Positions 1 through 5,840 of a stretch of DNA of 6,419 nucleotides are shown here, in pieces (the first letter of the stretch is position 1; each line of letters begins with the position of its first letter). Position numbers and translations under genes: made by a program. This stretch comes from Candidatus Omnitrophota bacterium (GTDB lineage Bacteria; Omnitrophota; Gorgyraeia; Gygaellales; Profunditerraquicolaceae). The stretch spans positions 1 to 6,419 of the forward strand of contig JAQTNB010000074.1 in NCBI GenBank assembly GCA_028714055.1, in the 5' to 3' direction. Under the pieces are notes generated by a model. It made no database searches. It saw nothing but the letters and a program-made list of their open reading frames with translations, and was not told the DNA's origin.

Positions 1-1
1 G

Positions 2-112
2 TACGCGCGCAGGCCTGCTCTTCCCGTTGAGCGGGAACAGAGCGTTCACATGGGCCCGGACCGCCAGGCCGTCATCAACACCAGCCTGAACAAGCTGGAT
101 AGCATAAAATGA
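2..112 (+). CDS. 3' end of an unidentified protein-coding gene (partial)
   Basis: The reading frame is open from the left edge to a TGA at 110-112 and gives a 36-residue tail ending INTSLNKLDSIK. I do not recognise the family, and the tail is too short to show a domain. It is rich in charged and polar residues, with no membrane segment. That this is a real gene end is inferred from three things: the open frame, a plausible amphipathic C-terminus, and a terminator-like hairpin 13 bases downstream followed by a new promoter. That arrangement suggests it belongs to a different transcription unit from the pilus genes. It could also be a chance open frame, since 111 bases is short. Confidence 0.45.
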   Translation, partial: YARRPALPVEREQSVHMGPDRQAVINTSLNKLDSIK

Positions 113-125
113 TCCCGCAGTGACG

Positions 126-162
126 CCTGCGAGCCGCTCTTTTGCCGCGGGCAGGATTTTTT
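126..162 (+). terminator. Probable Rho-independent terminator
   Basis: CCTGC (126-130) pairs with GCAGG (151-155). A 3-base bulge follows, then CCGC (134-137) pairs with GCGG (147-150) around a 9-base loop. The hairpin is followed by A and six T residues (157-162). It sits 13 bases after the upstream stop codon and just before the promoter of the pilus operon, so it would separate the two transcription units. Confidence 0.6.
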
Positions 163-165
163 ACT

Positions 166-193
166 TTGTTATACGCGGAGGTTTGTGTATAAT
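166..193 (+). promoter_or_regulatory. Sigma-70-type promoter for the pilB-pilC operon
   Basis: A perfect -10 box TATAAT lies at 188-193. TTGTTA at 166-171, with a 16-bp spacer, is the best -35 and matches 4 of 6 consensus bases. Transcription would start near 200, leaving a leader of about 43 bases before the ATG at 243. The -10 lies in an A/T-rich patch unlike its GC-richer surroundings. Confidence 0.6.
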
Positions 194-242
194 ATACTCC
201 TGGTTACACGGTTAAACAGGAGCGCGTCCAAGACACCGGCCT

Positions 243-1967
243 ATGTTCCCAAAAGAAAAATATCTAAGACTGGGCGAATTGCTGATCAAGGAAGGGGTGA
301 TTACCCAGGCGCAGCTTGACCAGGCGATCCGCGTCCAGCGCCAGGAAGGCGGGAGGCTCGGAGAGATCCTGGTCCGCTTGGGCTTCCTGAAAGAAGACCA
401 GGCGGTGGCAGCCCTCGGCAAACAGCTCAATATCCCCTATTTTTCCCTGGGGAGCGATCTGAAGCCGGCGATGGACCAGAACCTCAGCGATATCATCCCC
501 AAGGAATTCGCCATTAAAAACACGGTCCTGCCGCTTTCCCATACGTTAGGTTCTTTGACGGTGGCGATGTTCGATCCTCTGGACCTGATCCTTATCGATA
601 ACCTCCGGAAGCTGACCGCCTGCGACATAAATCCCGTCATAGCGACCAAGTCCGACATCAATAAGGCGATAGAGAAATTTTACGGCAAATCAAAGATCTT
701 CGAAGAGGCGGTGGAAGCTTCCTATGATATCGTCTCGGACGATACGATATTCAGCGGGGTCGAGGTCACGGATGAAGAGCTCAGCCTTGATAAGCTTATC
801 GCGCGCGCGGAAGAAGCCCCGGTCGTCAAGCTCGTGGATCTGATCATACGCCAGGCGATCGATGAACATGCTTCGGACATACACATCGAGCCGTTCAAAG
901 ACAGGATATCCCTGCGTTACCGTATCGACGGAAAACTTTATGAGATACCTCCTCCGGCAAAGCACCTGCATCTGCCGATAATCTCCCGTATCAAGATCTT
1001 AAGCAAGCTGGATATCGCCGAGAAACGCCTTCCTCAGGACGGTGCGTTCCTGGTGCGCGTCGAGGACCGTCCGATCGACCTGAGGATTTCGACCGTCCCC
1101 ACCATTTACGGGGAGAAAGTCGTTATCAGGATCCTGGACAGGAGCTCGGTCGTCCTGGACCTGGCGCGCCTGGGCTTTGACGGAAAGCAGCTTGAGCAGA
1201 TACGCAAGGGGATCAACGCCCCGTACGGCCTGGTGTTGATGACCGGCCCGACCGGCAGCGGCAAGACCACGACTTTGTATGCGATCTTAAGCGAGATCAA
1301 GGGCCCGGCAAAGAACATCATCACCATCGAAGACCCCGTCGAATATAAGCTTGACGGCGTAAACCAGGTGCAGGTAAAGCCGGAGATCGGCCTTACCTTT
1401 GCCACCGCCTTGAGGAGTTTCTTAAGGCAGGACCCGGATATCATGCTCGTCGGAGAGATCAGGGACCTGGAGACGTCGCAGATATGTATCCGTTCGGCCC
1501 TGACCGGCCACTTAGTCTTAAGCACCCTGCATACCAATGACGCGCCGTCGGCTATAACGCGCCTGATGGATATCGGCATCGAGCCGTATATGGTGGCGCC
1601 GTCGTTGCTGCTCATCGTGGCGCAGCGCCTGATCAGAAAACTGTGCCCCGACTGTAAAGAGGCATATGAGCCGACCCCCGAGCAGGTGGGGACCATGAAG
1701 ATCAAGTCCGACCTGATCTACAAACCGAAAGGCTGCTCAAAATGCAACCAGATCGGTTACCGCGGCAGGATGTGTATTTCCGAGGTCCTCGTGGTTAACG
1801 AGGAAATACGGGACCTTATCAGTCAGAGGGCTTCTTTTCAGAAAGTGCGCGAAGTCGGCAGGAGTTTCGGCATGCAGACTTTGTATGAGTCCAGCCTCAA
1901 GAAGGTAGAGGAAGGGACCACGTCGCTTGAAGAAGCGCTTTCGGTTACCGTGGGGATTGCTGACTAA
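243..1967 (+). CDS. pilB: Type IV pilus / type II secretion assembly ATPase, PilB/GspE family, with MshEN domain
   Basis: This is the cytoplasmic hexameric motor that powers pilin or pseudopilin polymerisation at the inner membrane. At 574 residues it has the usual family length. The N-terminal MshEN domain holds two 24-residue RLG...G...Q motifs (residues 9-32 and 38-61) separated by exactly five residues, the known c-di-GMP-binding layout. The ATPase core shows Walker A GPTGSGKT (335-342), the Asp box TIEDPVEY (361-368), Walker B IMLVGE (400-405) and the His box TGHLVLSTLHTND (421-433). A tetracysteine zinc site follows: C468xxC471 and C498xxC501. The ATG at 243 is chosen because the MshEN motif begins eight residues later, but its ribosome site is poor: the nearest AGGAG ends about 20 bases upstream. 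The gene overlaps pilC by one base (TAATG), implying translational coupling. PilB and GspE cannot be separated with certainty from sequence alone; the several pilin genes downstream favour a pilus-type system. Confidence 0.96.
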   Translation: MFPKEKYLRLGELLIKEGVITQAQLDQAIRVQRQEGGRLGEILVRLGFLKEDQAVAALGKQLNIPYFSLGSDLKPAMDQNLSDIIPKEFAIKNTVLPLSHTLGSLTVAMFDPLDLILIDNLRKLTACDINPVIATKSDINKAIEKFYGKSKIFEEAVEASYDIVSDDTIFSGVEVTDEELSLDKLIARAEEAPVVKLVDLIIRQAIDEHASDIHIEPFKDRISLRYRIDGKLYEIPPPAKHLHLPIISRIKILSKLDIAEKRLPQDGAFLVRVEDRPIDLRISTVPTIYGEKVVIRILDRSSVVLDLARLGFDGKQLEQIRKGINAPYGLVLMTGPTGSGKTTTLYAILSEIKGPAKNIITIEDPVEYKLDGVNQVQVKPEIGLTFATALRSFLRQDPDIMLVGEIRDLETSQICIRSALTGHLVLSTLHTNDAPSAITRLMDIGIEPYMVAPSLLLIVAQRLIRKLCPDCKEAYEPTPEQVGTMKIKSDLIYKPKGCSKCNQIGYRGRMCISEVLVVNEEIRDLISQRASFQKVREVGRSFGMQTLYESSLKKVEEGTTSLEEALSVTVGIAD

Positions 1968-3211
1968 TGGCTACTTTCGCGTATATGGCGCGCGACGCCT
2001 CCGGTAAGAAGGTTACCGGTTATGAAGAGGCGGTCTCTTCGGAAGAGGTCATAGCTCGCCTTCAGGCAAAGAGCCTGATCGTCATCAATATCTCCGCTTC
2101 CTCCGGGGCTGAGGCGCGTGAGGGGGGTTTTAGGCCCGAAGCGACTGCGATACGTTTCCGCTTCCGCCATACCGCTATCAAAGAAGATGATCTGGTTGTT
2201 TTCTGCAGGCAGCTGGCGACACTCCTGGGCGCGGCGGTAACGATCCTCAGAAGCCTGGACATTATCTCCCAACAGGTGGCCAGCCGCAGGCTTCACCACG
2301 TCATTCGGGACCTGATGAAACACATGGAGGCGGGCCTAAGCTTCCATGAAGCCCTTGCCAAGCATCCCAAGATATTTTCAGAGCTTTGGGTCAACCTGGT
2401 GGAGACCGGCGAGGCAAGCGGAAACCTGGCGAACGTTTTAAGCCGGCTGGCAGGCTATCTGGAAAGGGACGCGGCTTTCCGCAGGAGGATAATCTCCGCG
2501 CTTTTGTATCCTATCATGCTCATGTGCGCGGCGTTCGGCGCGCTCCTCTTTATGACCATCAAGATCGTCCCCACCTTTGCCGATCTCTTCAAAGGGTTCA
2601 ACATAGACCTTCCGCTCCTTACCCAGATGCTCCTTACGGTGAGCAATTTTATTCGCAGGTATATCATAGCGATATTTGTTTTCTCCGTTGTGGGGTTCGC
2701 CCTGCTCAAGGCATATATCAAGACCCACGAAGGCAGGCTTATGTATGAAAGGCTTAAATTCAACCTCCCGCTCTTCGGCGAATTCTACCGCGCGCTTACC
2801 GTCGAGCGGTTTTCTGCCGGGATGTCCACGATGATCGAAAGCGGCGTACCTATATTGTATTCCCTTGAAATAACCGAGCACAGCCTTAACAGCCTGGTGA
2901 TGGCGCGCCTGATACGCCAGATCAAAGAGGAGGTGCGCGTCGGCAGGCCTTTAAGCCAGTCCCTGGAAAAAAGCAAATTTTTCGAGCCGATGGTCGCGCA
3001 GATGGTCGCCGTAGGGGAGGAGGTCGGCGACCTGCCTCAGATGTTTAAGAGGATCAATACGTTTTATCAGGAGTATACGGAGACTTTCCTGGTGAGGTTC
3101 ACGGCGATGTTCGAGCCTTTGATGCTTATCATGATGGGCGTCGTCATAGGCCTGATGGTTGTCGGTATGTTCCTGCCGATTTTCCATATCGCTACGATCG
3201 GAGGAGGATAA
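1967..3211 (+). CDS. pilC: Inner-membrane platform protein, PilC/GspF family
   Basis: This polytopic protein couples the PilB ATPase to pilin assembly. Its 414 residues match the usual family length of about 400. It has the family's duplicated T2SSF domain: copy 1 is marked by VETGEASGNL (145-154) and copy 2 by VAVGEEVGDL (347-356), each followed by an amphipathic stretch and a membrane segment with a Pro (LLYPIML; FEPLMLI). Membrane segments are near residues 176-198, 231-247 and 382-404. The N-terminus (ATFAYMARDASGKKVTGYEEA) is the typical small N-terminal fold of the family. The start ATG overlaps the pilB stop as TAATG, so translation is probably coupled. The protein ends 7 residues after the last membrane region, in HIATIGGG. 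No truncation or frameshift is seen. As with pilB, the GspF name would be equally valid for a type II secretion system. Confidence 0.95.
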   Translation: MATFAYMARDASGKKVTGYEEAVSSEEVIARLQAKSLIVINISASSGAEAREGGFRPEATAIRFRFRHTAIKEDDLVVFCRQLATLLGAAVTILRSLDIISQQVASRRLHHVIRDLMKHMEAGLSFHEALAKHPKIFSELWVNLVETGEASGNLANVLSRLAGYLERDAAFRRRIISALLYPIMLMCAAFGALLFMTIKIVPTFADLFKGFNIDLPLLTQMLLTVSNFIRRYIIAIFVFSVVGFALLKAYIKTHEGRLMYERLKFNLPLFGEFYRALTVERFSAGMSTMIESGVPILYSLEITEHSLNSLVMARLIRQIKEEVRVGRPLSQSLEKSKFFEPMVAQMVAVGEEVGDLPQMFKRINTFYQEYTETFLVRFTAMFEPLMLIMMGVVIGLMVVGMFLPIFHIATIGGG

Positions 3212-3218
3212 AAAAAGA

Positions 3219-3247
3219 TTGACATTGCGGCAAGCGCATATTAATAT
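3219..3247 (+). promoter_or_regulatory. Probable promoter for the pilin genes
   Basis: A perfect -35 TTGACA (3219-3224) starts 8 bases after the pilC stop codon. With a 17-bp spacer, TAATAT (3242-3247) is a 4/6 match to the -10. The A/T-rich stretch also offers TATACT (3256-3261), but that is too far from the -35 to pair with it. An independent promoter here would let abundant pilin be made in excess over the motor proteins. The -10 region lies inside an imperfect palindrome (3236-3253, 7 of 9 positions complementary), a possible operator. Confidence 0.5.
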
Positions 3248-3270
3248 ATATGCAATATACTGTATAGGTT

Positions 3271-3302
3271 AGAGAAAAAGTTTTTCTCTCCAAAAAAGAG
3301 AA
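3271..3302 (+). promoter_or_regulatory. Pilin-mRNA leader with two mutually exclusive AU-rich hairpins
   Basis: AGAGAAAAA (3271-3279) and TTTTTCTCT (3281-3289) form a perfect 9-bp inverted repeat with one central base. The same TTCTCT (3284-3289) can instead pair with AGAGAA (3297-3302), which ends four bases before the Shine-Dalgarno sequence. The two structures share an arm and cannot coexist. The element could tune translation, protect the 5' end of the pilin message, or mark a processing site. No known riboswitch class is recognised. Confidence 0.35.
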
Positions 3303-3306
3303 GTGA

Positions 3307-3314
3307 AGGAGGGT
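3307..3314 (+). promoter_or_regulatory. Shine-Dalgarno site fixing the first pilin start
   Basis: AGGAGGGT lies 6 bases before ATG 3321. An in-frame GTG at 3303 overlaps this site and cannot use it, so ATG 3321 is the start. This choice also places the prepilin peptidase site four residues in. Confidence 0.8.
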
Positions 3315-3320
3315 AACGCA

Positions 3321-3704
3321 ATGAGAAAAGGTTTTACGCTGCTGGAATTGATCGTCGTCATCATAATCATCGGTATCCTCGGCACTTTGGGTTTCACGCA
3401 GTATGCCAGGGTGGTTGAGAAGGGCAGGACCGCGGAGGCAAAAACACTTCTCGGACAGATGCGCAGCGCGCAAGAGGCATGGAGGCTGGAGAGCGGCAGT
3501 TATACCGCCAACGTGACCGACCTTGCGGTAGAAGTCCCGACCGCCTGCGTTTCCACCCATTATTTTCAGTACAGCACCTCAGCCACGGTCGGCACAGCTA
3601 CTCGCTGCACCGCAAGCGGAAAGTCTCCCGATGGGGACGCAGCGTATACCGTTACGCTTGACATCGCGGCAGGGACTTGGAGCGGCAGCCCCGGCTATTT
3701 CTAA
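3321..3704 (+). CDS. Type IV prepilin, major-pilin-like (copy 1 of a tandem pair)
   Basis: This is a pilus or pseudopilus subunit held in the inner membrane until assembly. The protein is 127 residues. The class III signal is MRKG|FTLLE, with Gly at -1, Phe at +1 and Glu at +5, followed by a hydrophobic helix (IVVIIIIGILGTLGF). The globular part contains two cysteines (PTAC...ATRC), which could form a disulphide loop, and ends in an aromatic GYF. It has a very strong Shine-Dalgarno site and a probable promoter of its own, consistent with high expression. By eye it is about two thirds identical to the next gene, with a shared 35-base identical DNA stretch over the signal/helix region. It could act as PilA or as a GspG-like major pseudopilin; the sequence does not decide. 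Confidence 0.92.
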   Translation: MRKGFTLLELIVVIIIIGILGTLGFTQYARVVEKGRTAEAKTLLGQMRSAQEAWRLESGSYTANVTDLAVEVPTACVSTHYFQYSTSATVGTATRCTASGKSPDGDAAYTVTLDIAAGTWSGSPGYF

Positions 3705-3725
3705 AACATTATAATATTTAATCTA

Positions 3726-3733
3726 AGGAGGGT
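3726..3733 (+). promoter_or_regulatory. Shine-Dalgarno site of the second pilin gene
   Basis: AGGAGGGT lies 5 bases before ATG 3739 and is identical to the site before the first pilin, so the duplicated unit includes the translation signal. An overlapping ATG at 3734 would encode only two residues (ATG AGA TGA) and is probably not meaningful. Confidence 0.75.
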
Positions 3734-3738
3734 ATGAG

Positions 3739-4125
3739 ATGAAAAAAGGTTTTACGCTCCTGGAATTGATCGTCGTCATCATAATCATCGGTATTTTGGG
3801 CGCGTTAGGTTTTATCCAGTATACCAAAGTGGTTGAGAAGGGCAGGACCGCCGAAGCAAAGGATATCCTCGGCCAGATCCGCACTGCGCAGGAAGCCGTG
3901 ATGCAGGAGACCGGCTCATACGCGACTTCCATGGGTGCTTTGATAATCGATGCCCCGACCGCCTGCGCCAGCACCCATTATTTCAGCTATAGTACCGACG
4001 GGACGACCGGAACGGCGACCCGTTGCAGCGCAAGCGGGAAGAGCCCGCAGGGCGCGGCTACGCCTTATACGATTACCATGACTTATTCGACCGGAACATG
4101 GGGAGGTAGTGCCGGATATTATTAA
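3739..4125 (+). CDS. Type IV prepilin, major-pilin-like (copy 2 of a tandem pair)
   Basis: This 128-residue prepilin has the signal MKKG|FTLLE (Gly -1, Phe +1, Glu +5), followed by the IVVIIIIGILGALGF helix. The paralogy with the preceding gene is clear along the whole length: VVEKGRTAEAK, PTAC, STHYF, GTATRC, ASGKSP and the final GY plus an aromatic residue are all shared. Differences concentrate in the middle (residues about 45-70), which in pilins is surface-exposed. The two cysteines are conserved, so the same disulphide is likely. The gene follows its neighbour after 34 bases, with no credible promoter between them, so both should be on one message. It may be an alternative major subunit or a second component of a mixed fibre. 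Confidence 0.92.
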   Translation: MKKGFTLLELIVVIIIIGILGALGFIQYTKVVEKGRTAEAKDILGQIRTAQEAVMQETGSYATSMGALIIDAPTACASTHYFSYSTDGTTGTATRCSASGKSPQGAATPYTITMTYSTGTWGGSAGYY

Positions 4126-4143
4126 TTAGTACCCGTATTTGAG

Positions 4144-4150
4144 AAGGGGG
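4144..4150 (+). promoter_or_regulatory. Shine-Dalgarno site fixing the third pilin start
   Basis: AAGGGGG lies 9 bases before ATG 4160. A longer frame starting at TTG 4139 would contain the ribosome site itself and is rejected. Confidence 0.65.
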
Positions 4151-4159
4151 AAAGTTACG

Positions 4160-4570
4160 ATGTCTTACCGGACGAGCGGTGTTACCTTAACCGAAATCCT
4201 CACTGTTATCATCATCATTGCCATCCTGGCAGCGCTTGCGTTGCCGCAGTTCGCCACCACTCGCGAGCGGGCGCTGAGCAAAGAAGCAAAAGCCAACCTT
4301 AAGATCATCGATGCCGCAGAAAAGATCTACCGCATGGAAGTAGGCTTTTACTATCCGTACTCCGGGTCTAAAACAGACCCTGTTGAGATCAACTCGGATC
4401 TTAAGCTTTCCGTTACCGAGAATAACTGGGATTATGCCATTTCCGGAGGCAGCGGCTCCTCATATGTTGCTACGGCCGACAGACAAGGGAGCGGAGGTTA
4501 TTCGAATTGCGTGTATACGGTAACCGACGGGAGCTCCGAGCCTACTCCGAATGCCTACTGCACGGATTAG
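4160..4570 (+). CDS. Type IV prepilin-like protein (third pilin, divergent)
   Basis: This 136-residue protein has a prepilin signal MSYRTSG|VTLTE: Gly at -1, Glu at +5, and the less common Val at +1. The hydrophobic helix ILTVIIIIAILAALALPQF follows. The helix continues into a charged stretch (TTRERALSKEAKANLKIIDAAEKIYRMEVGFYYP) typical of GspG/PilE-like alpha-1 helices. The C-terminal domain is Gly/Ser-rich, with two cysteines (SNCVYTV and AYCTD) that may close a C-terminal disulphide loop. It is unlike the two preceding pilins outside the N-terminus. It lies 34 bases after the second pilin and overlaps the most upstream possible start of the next gene. It could be a minor pilin or an additional fibre subunit. 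Confidence 0.88.
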   Translation: MSYRTSGVTLTEILTVIIIIAILAALALPQFATTRERALSKEAKANLKIIDAAEKIYRMEVGFYYPYSGSKTDPVEINSDLKLSVTENNWDYAISGGSGSSYVATADRQGSGGYSNCVYTVTDGSSEPTPNAYCTD

Positions 4571-4607
4571 CCCCGGTAAAAAGACATCCTTGCTCGTTAC
4601 TTTCCTA

Positions 4608-5021
4608 ATGAAAAGAAAAGGGCAGACACTGCTTGAACTTATGGTCGCGGCAGTGATCCTTACTCTTGTCGTAGGAGGGATAACGAGCGTTTTTTTGTCC
4701 GCAAAACAATTTATATTGCATAGCCGTTCCCGTATGGCAGCGGCGGAATTGAGCAGGACGATGGTGGATTACCTGCATATGCATGTGCGCGCCGATACCT
4801 GGGATACGCTGTCTTCAAACGACCTTACCAGCAGCGGCGGAGGTTTCCGTTACTGTGATGACGACGGGACCCATACGCAGCAGAGCGAGTGCCTCAGCCA
4901 GGCTGAGCGTACCCTCAATACCATCGTCTATAGCGCCAATTACTCGATATCGGATGCACCGGCAAACCCCGGCTTGCGTAAGGTGGTTACTAAGATTACC
5001 TGGAATGAGACTACGTTCTAG
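4608..5021 (+). CDS. Minor pilin / pseudopilin, PilV- or GspI-like
   Basis: This 137-residue protein has the signal MKRKG|QTLLE (Gly -1, Gln +1, Glu +5) and the helix LMVAAVILTLVVGGITSVFLSAKQF. The AAVILT-type helix, and the position directly before a longer prepilin, resemble PilV/GspI minor pilins that prime fibre assembly. Two cysteines (YCDDD, SECLS) lie in the middle. ATG 4608 gives a standard five-residue leader, but no Shine-Dalgarno is visible (the upstream sequence is pyrimidine-rich). In-frame TTG 4590 and ATG 4551 are alternatives, the latter overlapping the previous gene by 20 bases with a 24-residue leader. Weak initiation fits a protein needed in small amounts. The 3' end overlaps the next gene by 17 bases. 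The family assignment to PilV/GspI is tentative. Confidence 0.85.
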   Translation: MKRKGQTLLELMVAAVILTLVVGGITSVFLSAKQFILHSRSRMAAAELSRTMVDYLHMHVRADTWDTLSSNDLTSSGGGFRYCDDDGTHTQQSECLSQAERTLNTIVYSANYSISDAPANPGLRKVVTKITWNETTF

Positions 5022-5649
5022 CAGGTCCTCTACCCTCCTTGAATTAATGATCGCCATCATCATTTTTTCGATGCTGGCGCTGAGCTTTGCAGTCATCGAG
5101 GTCTTTTCGAATTCCCAGGTCATTACTACCGACAGGCGCGCCAAGACGCAGAACGTGCTTGTCTATGTGGTGGAGCATTCCGCAAAACAGATCGCCAGGA
5201 CCGTCGGCAACCCGGTTATCGCCGCCGTCATGGATTGCGCTGCCGGCGTCGCCGGAGATACGGGGGTGCGTTTTTACGTAGATTCCGCGGCAGACTACAT
5301 CTCTGCGGGTGACGGTGTGCCCGGCACGGGAGGAGACCACTGGAGGGCTTACCGTTTCCGCTCCGAGACCGCTTTCCCCACCGATGACCGTTTCCAGGTC
5401 TGGTATTGTGCGCGCTGTGATGATGCAGGGTGCACCTCCTGTAATACGCCCTGGGGGAGTATAATCTTAGCGCGCCGGGTTACGGATGTCTCTTACAGCT
5501 ATAATTCCGACAATAGCTATTTTGACCTGAGCATGACTGCCTGCTGGGACCCTCAGCAGGCCTCGACCACCGCTGACTGCGGAGATCCGGAAAACCCTAC
5601 CGTGACCATGAAGACGCGAGTCCATATGCCTGCCGTATCAGTCCGTTAA
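5005..5649 (+). CDS. Minor pilin / pseudopilin, PilW- or GspJ-like, with a Cys4 cluster
   Basis: This 214-residue prepilin-like protein is longer than its neighbours, as PilW/GspJ proteins usually are. Its N-terminus is MRLRSSRS|STLLE, followed by a hydrophobic helix (LMIAIIIFSMLALSFAVIEVF). Glu at +5 is kept, but the residue at -1 is Ser instead of the usual Gly. The exported domain holds seven cysteines (78, 135, 138, 143, 146, 180, 192). Four form a compact CxxC-x4-CxxC cluster (WYCARCDDAGCTSCN), a layout often seen in metal-binding knuckles. ATG 5005 is chosen because it gives a short leader; the gene overlaps the preceding one by 17 bases and has no clear ribosome site, so translational coupling is likely. 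It ends the pilin operon. GspJ/PilW identity is inferred from length and order only. Confidence 0.85.
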   Translation: MRLRSSRSSTLLELMIAIIIFSMLALSFAVIEVFSNSQVITTDRRAKTQNVLVYVVEHSAKQIARTVGNPVIAAVMDCAAGVAGDTGVRFYVDSAADYISAGDGVPGTGGDHWRAYRFRSETAFPTDDRFQVWYCARCDDAGCTSCNTPWGSIILARRVTDVSYSYNSDNSYFDLSMTACWDPQQASTTADCGDPENPTVTMKTRVHMPAVSVR

Positions 5650-5665
5650 GCACCCTTTTTAAATA

Positions 5666-5694
5666 TTGCCAATTTCCTTAAAGTATGTTAGATT
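5666..5694 (+). promoter_or_regulatory. Probable promoter of the tRNA-Ala gene
   Basis: TTGCCA (5666-5671) matches the -35 at 5 of 6 bases. A 17-bp spacer leads to TAGATT (5689-5694), a 4/6 match to the -10 that is preceded by TG at 5686-5687 (an extended -10). Transcription would begin near 5701, about 35 bases before the mature tRNA. Confidence 0.5.
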
Positions 5695-5695
5695 A

Positions 5696-5718
5696 AAAAT
5701 TCCGGTTTGCCGGATTTT
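5696..5718. terminator. Short hairpin between the pilin operon and the tRNA
   Basis: TCCGG (5701-5705) and CCGGA (5710-5714) flank a TTTG loop. AAAA before (5696-5699) and TTTT after (5715-5718) extend the stem across one bulged base. It could be a weak terminator for the pilin operon in either direction. If the promoter at 5666-5694 is real, it is instead the 5' leader hairpin of the tRNA precursor. Confidence 0.4.
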
Positions 5719-5734
5719 GGCTGTTCTCATATAT

Positions 5735-5810
5735 GGGGCAGTAGCTCAGCTGGGAGAGCGTCGCGTTCGCATCGCGAAGGCCGTGGGTTCGAATCCCATC
5801 TGCTCCACCA
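5735..5810 (+). tRNA. tRNA-Ala, anticodon CGC, CCA encoded
   Basis: This 76-base gene folds as a complete cloverleaf. The acceptor stem is GGGGCAG (5735-5741) with CTGCTCC (5800-5806), discriminator A5807 and encoded CCA (5808-5810). The third pair is G5737 with T5804, the G3:U70 wobble pair that defines alanine tRNAs. The D arm is GCTC/GAGC (5744-5759) and the anticodon stem TCGCG/CGCGA (5761-5777) with loop TTCGCAT, giving anticodon CGC at 5768-5770, which reads GCG. The T arm is GTGGG/CCCAT with loop TTCGAAT. The encoded CCA is also part of a perfect inverted repeat running into downstream DNA, so 3'-end maturation may involve that hairpin. Confidence 0.97.
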
Positions 5811-5840
5811 CTTTTTTGCGATAAGCAAAAAAGTGGTGGA
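5804..5840. repeat. Perfect 16-bp inverted repeat containing the tRNA 3' end
   Basis: TCCACCACTTTTTTGC (5804-5819) is followed by GATAA (5820-5824) and its exact reverse complement (5825-5840). The left arm includes the last 7 bases of the tRNA (TCC-A-CCA). As RNA it would form a long hairpin that sequesters the CCA end. The U-run lies inside the stem, not after it, so this is not a standard intrinsic terminator. Confidence 0.85.

Noticed and set aside
113..242. c-di-GMP or other riboswitch in the pilB leader
   Set aside because: The predicted leader after the promoter is only about 43 bases, too short for a known riboswitch, and no conserved motif is seen.
1106..1705. Long minus-strand open frame of 199 codons inside pilB
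   Set aside because: It lies wholly within a conserved ATPase core on the other strand, has no recognisable domain or ribosome site, and is explained by codon bias of pilB.
3710..3715. TATAAT between the two major-pilin genes, as a separate promoter
   Set aside because: No acceptable -35 lies 15-19 bases upstream; the short A/T-rich spacer makes a chance match likely.
4783..5004. N-terminal extension of the last pilin frame upstream of 5005
   Set aside because: The extension overlaps the preceding pilin in another frame and would put about 82 residues before the prepilin signal; a prepilin leader must be short.
5735..5840. tRNA gene as an integration (att) site of a genomic island
   Set aside because: The repeat of the tRNA 3' end is inverted, not direct, and no integrase or phage gene is in the window. 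A distant direct repeat outside the window cannot be excluded.
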